Shown here: positions 51,303 through 60,563 of the stretch, piece by piece
Layout: every line of letters starts with the position of its first letter
Numbering within the stretch: the first letter of the stretch is position 1
NCBI RefSeq assembly: GCF_016863655.1
Contig: NZ_BOPH01000001.1
Location: forward strand, 1-64,000
Direction of reading: 5' to 3'
Origin: Virgisporangium ochraceum
GTDB lineage: Bacteria; Actinomycetota; Actinomycetes; Mycobacteriales; Micromonosporaceae
Length of the DNA stretch: 64,000 bases
Position numbers and translations under genes: made by a program
The notes under the pieces: generated by a model
Seen by the model: only the letters and a program-made list of their open reading frames with translations
What the model was told of the DNA's origin: nothing
Databases searched by the model: none

Positions 51303-51962
51303 ATGACCGTCGAGCTGACCAACGTGCGCCGCGCCTACGGCGACGTCACCGCCCTGGCGGGCGTGACCGTCGCGTTCGGGCGGGGCACGTTCACCGCCGT
51401 CATGGGCCCGTCCGGGTCGGGCAAGTCGACGCTGCTGCAGTGCGCGGCCGGTCTCGACCGCCCCGACTCCGGCACCGTCGTGGTCGACGGCACCGAGCTG
51501 GGAACGCTGGGCGAGGCGGGGCTGGCCCGGTTGCGCCGCACCCGGATCGGGTTCGTGTTCCAGGCGTTCAACCTGTTGCCGATGCTCACCGCCGAGCAGA
51601 ACGTGGGGCTTCCGCTGCGACTGGCCGGCCGGCGGCCCGGCCGCGCGACGGTGCGGGGCGCGCTGGCCGCGGTCGGGCTCGCCGGCCGCGAGCGGCACCG
51701 GCCCGACGCGCTCTCCGGCGGGCAGCAGCAACGGGTCGCGATCGCGCGGGCGCTCGTCACCGAACCCGCGGTGGTCTTCGCCGACGAGCCGACCGGCGCG
51801 CTCGACAGCACCTCCGGCGCCGAGATCCTCGGCCTGCTGCGGCGGTTGGTCGACAGTGGACAGACCGTCGTGATGGTCACCCACGATCCGGTCGCCGCCG
51901 CGGCGTCGGACCGTGTGCTGACGCTCACCGATGGCCGCATCGTCGGGGACCGGCCGTGCTGA
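51303..51962 (+). CDS. MacB/LolD-like ABC exporter ATPase
   Basis: A 219-residue ATP-binding protein closely similar to the one at 47277: Walker [25 protein letters not shown], signature [12 protein letters not shown], Walker B VVFADEPTGALDS and H-loop THD. The ATG at 51303 lies in a weak context without a clear ribosome site. It overlaps the permease start by 7 nt. It is divergent from the two-component pair, which likely controls it. Confidence 0.92.
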   Translation: MTVELTNVRRAYGDVTALAGVTVAFGRGTFTAVMGPSGSGKSTLLQCAAGLDRPDSGTVVVDGTELGTLGEAGLARLRRTRIGFVFQAFNLLPMLTAEQNVGLPLRLAGRRPGRATVRGALAAVGLAGRERHRPDALSGGQQQRVAIARALVTEPAVVFADEPTGALDSTSGAEILGLLRRLVDSGQTVVMVTHDPVAAAASDRVLTLTDGRIVGDRPC

Positions 51963-54364
51963 CGCTCGCGTCGCTGCGGTCGCGCTGGGCCGGCCTGGTC
52001 GCGCCGGTGGTCGGGCTCGCGATCGGGGTCGCGCTGGTCGCGGCGACAGGTCTCGTGCTTTATGGGACGGCCACCGCACACGTCCGGGCACCGGAACGCT
52101 TCGCGCATGCCGCCGGGGTGGCCGTGCCCCTCGACGAGGTGACGGTCGAGACGGAGCACGGGCACCGCAGCCGGCCGCTGGCCGTGCCACGGGGCCTGTC
52201 GGCGGAGCACCTCGCGGCGTTGGGACCGGGCGTGGTGGACCGGTGGGCGTACGCGGAACTTCCGAACGGTGGACGGGGGCAGGTGGGCCGGCCGTGGCCG
52301 GTGGCCCGGTTCAGCACGCACCGGCTGGTGGCCGGCCGTGGACCCGCCTCCGACGGGGAGGTGGTGGTCTGGGCCGGCGGCGCCACCGTCGGCGAGCGGG
52401 TCACCGTGCTCACCCTCGACGGTCCGCGGCCGTACACCGTCACCGGGGTGCTGGCGCCGGCCCGGTTCGAGCGGGCGCTGTTCTTCACCGACGCCGAGGC
52501 CGCGCGCCTCCACCCGCGCGTGGACGCGCTGGTGCTGCCCGTATCCGTGCACGCGCCGCCGGGCGTGGAGGTGCGCTCGGGGCAACGGTTGCGCGCGCTC
52601 GACCCCGACGCGCGCGACGACGCCGAGGCCCTCGTCGCCGCGAACGCCTTTCTCGGTACGGCGGGCGGGATCGCGGTGTTCGTCAGCGGGTTCGTGGTGG
52701 CGTCGGGCTTCGCGTACGCGGTGGCGCGCCGGCGCCGGGAACTGGCCCTGCTGCGGGCGGTGGGTGCGACGCCGGGCCAGGTGCGCCGGCTCGTCGTCGG
52801 CGAGGGTCTCGCCGTCGGAACGCTCGCGTGCGTGGCCGGATGCCTGCTGGGCCGGCCGGTCGCGCTGGTGCTCGCGCGGCTCCTGCGCGACAACGGGTTC
52901 GCGCCCGACTGGTTCGTCGTCCCCCACACGCGGCTGCCGCTGGTGCTGGCGGTGGTGGTGGGGCTGCTGGCCGCGCTCGCCGGGGTGCTTCCCGCGTCGT
53001 GGCGGGCCGGCCGTACGCGCCCGGTCGAGGCCCTGCGCGAGTCCACGGTGGACGGTCGGGGGATGCCGCTCACACGGTGGGTGTGCGGGCTGGCCGCGCT
53101 GGCCGGTGGCGTCTACGTGCTGTGGGCGCCGGTGCTCACCGAGCCGGCGGCGGCCCTGAAACGCAAGGGCTACGTGCCCGGGGTGATGCTGCTCGTGGTC
53201 GCGTTCGCGGTGCTGGCACCGGCGCTCGTCTCTCCGGCGGCGCGGCTGCTCGGGTGGCCGCTGCGCGGCGTCGCGGGACTGCTGACGCGCGAGACGGCCA
53301 TCGCCGCCACGCGCCGCACGGCGGCCACGGCCGCGCCGGTGCTCCTGACCGTCGGGCTCGCCGCCTGCCTCCTCGGCGTGACGTCGACGATCGACCACGC
53401 GAAGGCCGCCGAATCGGTGCCCCGCACCGGGTTCCTGGTGGTTCCGGCGGGAACGCCCGGGCTCGACCGGGCGCTGGTCGACCGGCTGCGGGCGTTCCCC
53501 GGCGTGGCGGTCAGCGCCAGCTACCCCACCGCCCTCTACGACCTCGAGGACGGGGTGGCGCTGCTCGAACGGCAGGCGCAGGCCGTGGATCCCGGTGCGC
53601 TCGCGGGCCTGCCCGTGCTCGCCGGTTCGCTCGCCGACCTCCGCGACGACACCGTCGTGGTCGACACCGAGTGGAACCGCCGTGTCGGCGAGCGGGTGCA
53701 TGTGTGGCGCGGCGACGGCTCCCCGGTGACGTTGCGGGTGGCGGCGGTCGTCCGCCCGGGTGTCGGCGGGAACGGCGCGTACGTCACCCGGGCGCACGTC
53801 GCCGGTCCGTTGGCGTCGCGCGCTCTCGTGCGTCCACAGCCGGGAACCGCGCCCGAAGCGGTGGCCGCCGCCCTCCGCGCGGCCGTGACCGGACACGGCG
53901 CCGACCTTCTCGCGCCGGGCCCGGGGCGCGGAAGCCGAGTGACCGCCGCGGGAATGTGGGTGGTGGTAGGGATCGCCGTGGTCTACGCGGCACTGTCCAT
54001 TGTGGGCACCGTGCTGATGGCCGGCCGCGAACGGCGGCGCGAGCTGGCCCTGCTGCGCCTGGCCGGCGCGACGCCGGGCCAGGTGATCCGCGTGGTAACC
54101 GTCGACGCCGTGTTCGTGACGGCTCTCGGCGTGCTGCTCGCGGCCGCCGCCGCGGTGCTGACCCTGGGCGGGCTGTGGGTGGCACTGTTCCGGCTGACCG
54201 GCTCCGTACAGGCGGTCGCCGTGCCGGGTGGAGTGGCCGCGGTCGCGGCGATGGCGGCCGCGCTCGTGGTGGCGACGTCACTGCTCGCGGCCGGGGTACA
54301 GCAGGCTGTACCCCGGCCCGGCAGGCCACGGGATCGATCGATGGCGCCGACTCTTCCATTCTGA
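51956..54364 (+). CDS. Large FtsX-like ABC exporter permease
   Basis: An 802-residue permease with ten helices and two FtsX units. Coupling motifs are ARRRRELALLRAVGATPGQV and GRERRRELALLRLAGATPGQ. Two soluble extracellular domains lie at about 50-215 and 480-660. The size and layout fit MacB/BceB-like pumps for antimicrobial peptides or lipoproteins. The GTG at 51956 overlaps the ATPase stop. The serine hydrolase gene follows 33 bp downstream and may be co-expressed. Confidence 0.9.
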   Translation: MLTLASLRSRWAGLVAPVVGLAIGVALVAATGLVLYGTATAHVRAPERFAHAAGVAVPLDEVTVETEHGHRSRPLAVPRGLSAEHLAALGPGVVDRWAYAELPNGGRGQVGRPWPVARFSTHRLVAGRGPASDGEVVVWAGGATVGERVTVLTLDGPRPYTVTGVLAPARFERALFFTDAEAARLHPRVDALVLPVSVHAPPGVEVRSGQRLRALDPDARDDAEALVAANAFLGTAGGIAVFVSGFVVASGFAYAVARRRRELALLRAVGATPGQVRRLVVGEGLAVGTLACVAGCLLGRPVALVLARLLRDNGFAPDWFVVPHTRLPLVLAVVVGLLAALAGVLPASWRAGRTRPVEALRESTVDGRGMPLTRWVCGLAALAGGVYVLWAPVLTEPAAALKRKGYVPGVMLLVVAFAVLAPALVSPAARLLGWPLRGVAGLLTRETAIAATRRTAATAAPVLLTVGLAACLLGVTSTIDHAKAAESVPRTGFLVVPAGTPGLDRALVDRLRAFPGVAVSASYPTALYDLEDGVALLERQAQAVDPGALAGLPVLAGSLADLRDDTVVVDTEWNRRVGERVHVWRGDGSPVTLRVAAVVRPGVGGNGAYVTRAHVAGPLASRALVRPQPGTAPEAVAAALRAAVTGHGADLLAPGPGRGSRVTAAGMWVVVGIAVVYAALSIVGTVLMAGRERRRELALLRLAGATPGQVIRVVTVDAVFVTALGVLLAAAAAVLTLGGLWVALFRLTGSVQAVAVPGGVAAVAAMAAALVVATSLLAAGVQQAVPRPGRPRDRSMAPTLPF

Positions 54365-54384
54365 TGTGGACGTTTCCGTCCACA
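54365..54384. promoter_or_regulatory. 8-bp hairpin before serine hydrolase
   Basis: TGTGGACG-TTTC-CGTCCACA is a perfect hairpin directly after the permease stop and before the AAAGGAG ribosome site at 54384. It may weaken read-through or set the 5' end of the hydrolase message. Confidence 0.45.
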
Positions 54385-54397
54385 AAGGAGTGTTCCC

Positions 54398-55573
54398 ATG
54401 GTCAAGTGGCATCGATGGGCGACCGCCGCCGTTGGCGGGGCCAGCACCCTCGCCCTGTCCGTCGCCCTGTCCGCCACCGCGGTCCCGTCCGCGTTCGCGG
54501 ACGAGCGGGCGGACCAGCGGCAGACCGGCCGGCCGAACCCCGCGGTACAGCGCGGCCTCGACGGGCTCGTCCGCGACGACCGGTTCCCCGGCGCGCTCGC
54601 CACCGTGCGCGGCCGCGACGGGCGCAGCCACACCTACACGGCCGGCGTCTCCGACACCGTCACGAAACGTCGGGTGCCGGCCGACGGCCGGGTCCGGTTG
54701 GCCAGCAACACCAAGGCGTTCACGGCGGTCGTCGTGCTGCAACTGGTCGGCGAGGGCAGGGTCGGTCTCGACGAACCGGTCGAGACATACCTGCCCGGCG
54801 TCGTACGGGGACCGGTGGACGGGCGCGGCATCACCGTGCGGCACCTGCTCCAGCACACCAGCGGGATCGCCGACTACGACGAGCCCATCATCGGTACCGA
54901 CTACTTCGCCGTGCGGCACCGGCACTTCGAGCCGCGCGACCTGGTCGACGCCGGCCTCGCCCAGCCCGCCGTCGCGCCGAAGGGGACGTTCAGCTACAGC
55001 AACACCAACTACATCCTCGCCGGGCTGATCGCGCAGAAGGTCACCGGGCGGCCGATCGGCGAGGAGATCACCAGGCGCGTCCTGAAGCCGGCCGGCCTGC
55101 GTGACACGTACTGGCCCCAGCTCGGCGTCGAGACGATCGACGGCCCGCACCCGCACGGGTACATGGCGACCGCGCCGGACGCGCCGTTCGTCGACGTCAC
55201 CGAGCAGGACACGTCGCTCGCCTGGGCGGCGGGCCAGCTCATCGGCACGCCCGGCGACCTCAACCGGTTCTTCGGCGCGCTCCTCGACGGTAAGCTGCTG
55301 CGCGCCGAGCAGCTCGCCGCCATGAAGTCCACTGTGGATGCTCCGGGCTTCTCGACCGTCGACGGGCCGCGCTACGGGCTGGGCATCGGCACGTTCCCCC
55401 TCAGCTGCGGCGGGTTCGCGTGGACGCACGGCGGGAACGCGCCCGGCTACACGACCGTCACCGGGACGACCGAGGACGGCCGGTCGGCGACGATCGCGGT
55501 CACCGCGCTGCCGACCGTCATCGAGGCGGTGCGACACCTCGACAAGGCTCTCGACACCGCCCTGTGCGCCTGA
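54398..55573 (+). CDS. Secreted serine hydrolase (class C/R61-like)
   Basis: A 391-residue exported beta-lactamase-fold enzyme, probably a D-alanyl-D-alanine carboxypeptidase or esterase. The signal peptide ends SAFA. Active-site motifs are SNTK in VRLASNTKAFTAVV (SxxK), YSNTNY (YxN) and the HGG in WTHGGNAPGY. These match the Streptomyces R61 type. The ATG follows AAAGGAG. It lies downstream of the peptide-exporter-like operon, which suggests a shared envelope-defence role, though that is inference. Confidence 0.9.
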   Translation: MVKWHRWATAAVGGASTLALSVALSATAVPSAFADERADQRQTGRPNPAVQRGLDGLVRDDRFPGALATVRGRDGRSHTYTAGVSDTVTKRRVPADGRVRLASNTKAFTAVVVLQLVGEGRVGLDEPVETYLPGVVRGPVDGRGITVRHLLQHTSGIADYDEPIIGTDYFAVRHRHFEPRDLVDAGLAQPAVAPKGTFSYSNTNYILAGLIAQKVTGRPIGEEITRRVLKPAGLRDTYWPQLGVETIDGPHPHGYMATAPDAPFVDVTEQDTSLAWAAGQLIGTPGDLNRFFGALLDGKLLRAEQLAAMKSTVDAPGFSTVDGPRYGLGIGTFPLSCGGFAWTHGGNAPGYTTVTGTTEDGRSATIAVTALPTVIEAVRHLDKALDTALCA

Positions 55574-55583
55574 CACCGATACG

Positions 55584-55619
55584 ACGACGCGATGCCCCCG
55601 GGCGGGGGCGTCGCGTCGT
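55584..55619. terminator. 16-bp hairpin, bidirectional terminator
   Basis: Arms 55584-55599 and 55604-55619 pair with one G-U wobble around GGGC. The hairpin lies between the convergent serine hydrolase and GH43 stops. Confidence 0.8.
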
Positions 55620-55623
55620 GTTC

Positions 55624-57518
55624 TCAGCCGAAGACCCGCAGTTCGTAGACGCGGGTCGCGCCGTCGGTGGTCTGTGTCGGTGTGCCGACGGCGAGCCGCA
55701 CGTAGCGGGCCGACACACCGCTGACCGGATGGGTGGTCTCCCCCAGCGTGTTGCCGCTGACGGCCACCGCCTGCGTCCACGTCACGCCGTCGGCCGACAC
55801 CGAGATCGTGAAAGCCCGCGTGTTGTACGCCGCCGCCTCCCCGCCCGCACCGGCGTGCGCGACCTCGAACCGCGTCACGGCCCGGGCGGCGCCGAGGTCG
55901 ACCTGCAGCCACGCACCCGGTGCGACCGAGCAGAACTTGTCGGTGTTGCCACCGGTGACGCTGCCGTTGACCGCCTTCTCCGGACCCTCCGACGCCACGC
56001 AGGGCGCGCTGCCGGTGGCCGGCCGGCCCAGCGCCAGGTTCGTCCCCGCGCCGACGGGCGCACCGACGGCGACGTTGTCGAACGCCGCGGCGGCGTTGAA
56101 CACCCGCACGCCGGTGGCGCCGCTCGCGAATGTGCTGTCGGTGACGCTGATCTTCGGCGTGACGAGGTCGTCGACGTACACCGAGATCTGCGGTCCGATC
56201 GCGGTGACCCGCAGCCGGTGGCTGCCACCGGCGACCGTGGCCGACCCGAGCTGTGTCCACGAGTTCGCGGCCCGGCCGAGCACGACGCGGCCGGCCGGGC
56301 TGATGCCCGCGTAGTAGCCGCGGTAGCTGTCGACGCCCACGGCTGGCTGCGTCACGCGGAACAGGAGGCCGGCGTCGCCGTTCCCGGCGGTGACCGTGAC
56401 GTCGGCGTCGTAGGTGAAGTTGCCGAAGTTGGTGTCCAGCAACGCCTTGCCGCCCAGCGACTGGGTCGCCGTGTAGCGCCCGCCGGCGGCCGTCCAGGTT
56501 CCGCCGTAGGTGCGCCAGCCGTAGGCGTTGCCGTCGGCGAAGTTGTCCTTCACCCGCATCGTGACGCGCTGGATCGTCCCGTCGGGGTTGAAGACCATGC
56601 GGTCGTAGGCGAGCTGCCGGTGGTTGCCGTCGGTCTCGCTGAGCGGACGGCGGTGGTAGACGATGTACCAGACGTCGGTGCCCGGCACGTTGAGCACCGA
56701 GTTGTGCCCGGAACCCCGTGCCACGGCGGCGTCCTGGGCGAGCACCTTGTCGAGCTCGGTGAAGGGCCCGGTCGGCGAGTCGGCGATCGCGTAGGAGACC
56801 GAGTAGTCCGGCCCGGTCCAGCCACCCTCCGACCACATCAGGTAGTACCGGCCGCCACTCTTGAACATCTGCGCGCCCTCGACGTAGCCGGACGGGGTGA
56901 TCTCCTTGTACGTGCTGCCGTCCGGGAACTGCCCGAGGCTCACCATGTGGGGTTGAGCCGCACGACGTTCGCGTGCCCCCAGCCGCCGTAGTACAGGTAC
57001 GCCTGTCCGTCGTCGTCGATGAACACGTCCTGGTCGATCGGCTGCGCGCCGTTGACGAACTGGCTGACGAGCGGCCGGCCGATCGCGTCGCGGTACGGAC
57101 CCTGCGGCCGGTCGGCGACGGCGACGCCGATGCCGCCGAGCTGACTGTCGTTCTGGATGTCGTTCGCGGCGAAGTACAGGTAGTACCGGCCGTTGCGCTC
57201 GACCGGCGCGGGCGCCCACACCGCGCGGGTGGCCCAGGAGACGTTCGCGGTCGTGAGCACGTTCGGGTGCTTCGTCCACGTCACCAGGTCGGTCGAGGAG
57301 AAGGCGTCGAGATAGGTCTGCTCGGCGTAGGTCTTCGACGTCGTCGGGAAGACCCAGTAGGTGTCGCCGTAGACGGCGACGTCGGGATCGGCGTACCACC
57401 CGTCGACGAACGGGTTGCCGGCCTCGGCGGTCGACTGGTCGGGAACCGCGGCGACGGCGGGCGTCGGCGTGGCGGCGAGGAGGGCGACGGTGAGGAGAAC
57501 AGCGAGACGACGCATCAT
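55624..57518 (-). pseudogene. Secreted GH43 glycosidase, single-base frameshift
   Basis: The first frame has a signal peptide and the GH43 propeller start (WYADPDVAVYGDTYWVFPTT, AVWAPAPVERNGRYYLYFA) and ends at 56940. The match goes on in the next frame from MVSLGQFPDG, with the catalytic Glu region YVEGAQMFKSGGRYYLMWSE, a beta-sandwich (DNFADGNAYGWRTYGGTW), and an F5/8-type carbohydrate-binding domain near the C-terminus. One missing C in the run at 56949-56952 explains the break; restoring it gives 631 residues. It would act on xylan or arabinan side chains. A sequencing error is quite possible. Confidence 0.8.
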
Positions 57519-57611
57519 CGGTGACGGCTCCGATGGTCGGGGAGATTGCGTAGAGACTGCCGTCGATCACCGGCTGGCGTCAATAGGTGTCGATGCGTCG
57601 AGGTCGCCGGC

Positions 57612-60368
57612 TCAGGCGAAGACCGGCGTGTCCTCGTGGGTGAGCCACGGCACCACCTCGTCGGCCGGCATCGGCTCCGCGATCAGGGTGCCCTGCCCGT
57701 ACGCGCATCCGGCGCCGCTCGACAGGGTCCGCTCGGTGGTGGTCGCGATGCCCTGTGCCACGACGTCGACCCGCAGCGTCCGCGCCAGGTGCGCGATGCC
57801 GGCCACGAGGTCGTACCGGCGGATCGACCCGCTCATCGTGTCCACAAAGGACCTGTGGAGCTTCAGAACGTCGACCGGAACCCCCTGCAGGCACGACAGG
57901 GACGGGTGGCCGGTGCCGAAGTCGTCGATCGCCACCCGGATGCCGGCGCTGCGCAGGATCGACAGGTCCTCGCGCACCGGCTGGGAGTCGGCGATCAGGC
58001 TCCCGGTGACCTCCAGGGTGAGCAGGTGCGGTGCCAGCCCGTACCGGCTGATGAGCGTCAGCACGTGCTCGACGAAGCCCGGCGCACGGAACTGGTGGTC
58101 CGGCACGTCGACGCTCACGTACGGCGGCTCGGCCAGCGCCTCCTGCCATCCGGCCGCCTCGCGCACCGACCGTTCGAGCGCCCACGCCCCGAGCGGGGCG
58201 GTGAGCCCAGACTCCCCGGCGAGGTCGACGAGCGCGTCCGCCGGCAGCGGCCCGCGCACCGGGTGCCGCCACCGCACGAGGCTCTCGAAGCCGTGTGCGC
58301 GGCCGGTCGCCAGGTCGACGATGGGCTGGAAGCACAGCTCCAGCCCATCGGTGGCGATGGCGCGCCCGAGCTCCGTGCGCAGCCGCGCCCGGTCGAGGAT
58401 CTCGCGGTGCAACGCCGCGTCGTACCGCCGCCAGAAGCCCGTGCCCGTCGCCTTCGCGGTCCGCAGCGCCACGCGGGCCCGGCTGATCAGCTCCGCCGGG
58501 TCGTCGGTGTCGACGGTCGTGGCGAGGCCGATGGTCAGCCGCACCGTGATCGTGCTGCCGGAGACCTCGAACGGCGCCGTGAAGCGGTCGAGCAGACCGG
58601 CGACCAGCCGGTCGATCCCGGCGACCTCGGCGGCACCCGCGACGAGGACGCCGAACTCGTCTCCGTCCAGGCGGGCGACGGCATGGGCACCGTCCACGAT
58701 GGACCGCAGCCGCGCGCCGACCGCCCGCAGCAGCCCGTCGGCCAGCTCGGGCCCGACGGTCCCGGCGACCCCCCGGAGATCGTCGAGGTCGGCGAGGAGC
58801 ACACCGGTCACACCCGGTGCGGCGGTGGCGCGCCGGGTCTCGTCCCGGAAGAACAGGTGGCTGCCGAGCCCGGTGAGCGGGTCGAGGTAGGCGCGCCGTT
58901 CCAGCTCGTGCTGCTGGCGGCGCCGCTCGGTCACGTCGCGCAGGGTCAGCACGACGCCGTCGACCGACGGTTCGTGGCGCAGGTCGCGGATCGAGACCTC
59001 GACCTCGACCGGCCCACCGGTGTGCCGCAGCACGGTCCAGTCGCCCGCGGAGTCGATGACCGTGCCGAGCCGGACGGCCTCGACCGCCGCGGACACCGCG
59101 TCCCGTTGCTCCGGAACGAACAGGTCCCACACCGGGCGACCGGTCACGTCGTCGACTCCGAGCAGGCCGGTGGCGGACGGGCTGCCGTAACGGATGCGTC
59201 CCCCGTCGTCGACGATCAGGATGACCTCGGCCGCGGTGAGCACCAGCGTGCGGAAGTACGCCTCGCTGTCGCGGCGGTCGAGCTCGCGGATGAGCGCGAT
59301 GCGGTCGATCGCGGTGGCGGCCTGGCCGGCCAGCACCGGCACCGCCTGCCGCAGGTCCACGAGCACGTTGTCGTCGGAAGCTCCGCGCGGCAGCAGGCGT
59401 CCCACCGACTCGTGAACGACGGCCGTGACCGTCTCGACATCGGTCGCCGACAGCAGCGCCTCGCACGCCCGGCGCAGCTCCCGTTCGCGGTCGAGGGCCC
59501 GCCGCAGACCGGCGTCCACATGCGACATTCGCGTGACGGCGAGCGCGACCAGCACGGCCGACACCACCGCGACGACGACGCCGTCGCGGACCTCGCCGGT
59601 CGACGCCTGCCCGAGCGGGATCAGCGGCGCGACGAGCGACGCGGCGCCGATCGCGAGCCGTCGGGCGGTGCTGTCACCGGTACCCACCGGCCGCGGCTCG
59701 GTGAGCGTCCGCATCGACGGGTGCAGCGCGGCGGCGCCACCGCTGACGAGGAAGAGGATCCAGCCGAGGCGCCAGTCCACGGGCAGTTCGAGCCCGTACA
59801 GGATGTCGGCGACGAGCGGCCCCGCGCCGGAGAGCAGGAACAGGGCGGCGCTCCACCCGCGAACCGCGCCGACCATCGACCGGGCGACGACGGCGAGGAG
59901 TGCCGGATAGGCCACGGAGACGGTCCCCCGCACCACGGTCAGGCCCGGCGCCGGCAGGTGCGGCTCGACCACCAGCACCCACGAGAGGAGCCCCGCGCCG
60001 ATCGCGAGGATCGACGCGTCGATCAGCGCGGTGCGGTCGGCGGCGAACCGTCTCGATGTGACCAGCGCCACCACCAGGCACGGAAGCAACCCGGCCTCGG
60101 CCCACCACGGGGAAGCGGCGCCGTGCGGGACCGCACCGGGCAGAGACACCGCGACCGCACCCACCGCGAGGGCCACGGTGCCGCCGGCCCACCACAGCCA
60201 CGGCAACGCCCGCCGGGGTCGGTGCAGCCGCCAGCCCGCGACGATCGCGGCGCAGCCCAGCAGCCCGAAGAGGCTCCACGTCACGACGTGCCACGCGGGC
60301 ACGGCGAAGTACAGCCCGATGAGAACGGCCGCGGCAAGCCCGTGACCCCACGCCAGCCGCCTCGCCAC
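57612..60368 (-). CDS. Membrane PAS-GGDEF-EAL protein, both sites degenerate
   Basis: A 918-residue protein with about nine membrane helices (1-290), a helical linker, a PAS domain (about 375-490), GGDEF-like and EAL-like domains. The cyclase motif reads DGDEF (568-572), the FKxxND...GH segment is lost (DLDDLRGVAGTVGPELAD), and the I-site is absent. In the EAL part ESL (695-697) and DDFGTGH remain, but Asn is Asp (VSVDVP), TE is TG (EVTGSLI), and AEG is AQG. Catalysis is unlikely, so it may be a c-di-GMP sensor or scaffold. The GTG at 60368 follows GGGGG at 5 nt; GTG 60374 is less likely. Confidence 0.87.
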   Translation of the reverse strand: MARRLAWGHGLAAAVLIGLYFAVPAWHVVTWSLFGLLGCAAIVAGWRLHRPRRALPWLWWAGGTVALAVGAVAVSLPGAVPHGAASPWWAEAGLLPCLVVALVTSRRFAADRTALIDASILAIGAGLLSWVLVVEPHLPAPGLTVVRGTVSVAYPALLAVVARSMVGAVRGWSAALFLLSGAGPLVADILYGLELPVDWRLGWILFLVSGGAAALHPSMRTLTEPRPVGTGDSTARRLAIGAASLVAPLIPLGQASTGEVRDGVVVAVVSAVLVALAVTRMSHVDAGLRRALDRERELRRACEALLSATDVETVTAVVHESVGRLLPRGASDDNVLVDLRQAVPVLAGQAATAIDRIALIRELDRRDSEAYFRTLVLTAAEVILIVDDGGRIRYGSPSATGLLGVDDVTGRPVWDLFVPEQRDAVSAAVEAVRLGTVIDSAGDWTVLRHTGGPVEVEVSIRDLRHEPSVDGVVLTLRDVTERRRQQHELERRAYLDPLTGLGSHLFFRDETRRATAAPGVTGVLLADLDDLRGVAGTVGPELADGLLRAVGARLRSIVDGAHAVARLDGDEFGVLVAGAAEVAGIDRLVAGLLDRFTAPFEVSGSTITVRLTIGLATTVDTDDPAELISRARVALRTAKATGTGFWRRYDAALHREILDRARLRTELGRAIATDGLELCFQPIVDLATGRAHGFESLVRWRHPVRGPLPADALVDLAGESGLTAPLGAWALERSVREAAGWQEALAEPPYVSVDVPDHQFRAPGFVEHVLTLISRYGLAPHLLTLEVTGSLIADSQPVREDLSILRSAGIRVAIDDFGTGHPSLSCLQGVPVDVLKLHRSFVDTMSGSIRRYDLVAGIAHLARTLRVDVVAQGIATTTERTLSSGAGCAYGQGTLIAEPMPADEVVPWLTHEDTPVFA

Positions 60369-60492
60369 CGTCACCCCCGCACTGTCACCCCGACCCGGGG
60401 GCTGCCCGTCTGTCCCCCATCGGACCGGAAGTCGCAAACCTGAGCGTTTGTGTCTACCCGTTACCTCCGGGCGCATCAGGGGTCGGCACGGG

Positions 60493-60521
60493 CTGTCCAC
60501 CAGCGTCGATCGGGGTAGGGT
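60493..60521 (+). promoter_or_regulatory. Probable promoter of AarF-like gene
   Basis: CTGTCC (60493-60498), a 17-nt spacer and TAGGGT (60516-60521) lie in the 195-bp divergent region. A short inverted repeat, CAAAC-N6-GTTTG, is at 60435-60450. Confidence 0.4.
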
Positions 60522-60563
60522 CGGCTCCTGGCTACGGGGCGAGCGGCCAGGTGGGGGTCCATT

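Noticed and set aside
56940..56960. Programmed frameshift in the GH43 gene
   Set aside because: There is no classical slippery heptamer with a pseudoknot signature, and GH43 enzymes are normally single-frame; mutation or base-call error is simpler.
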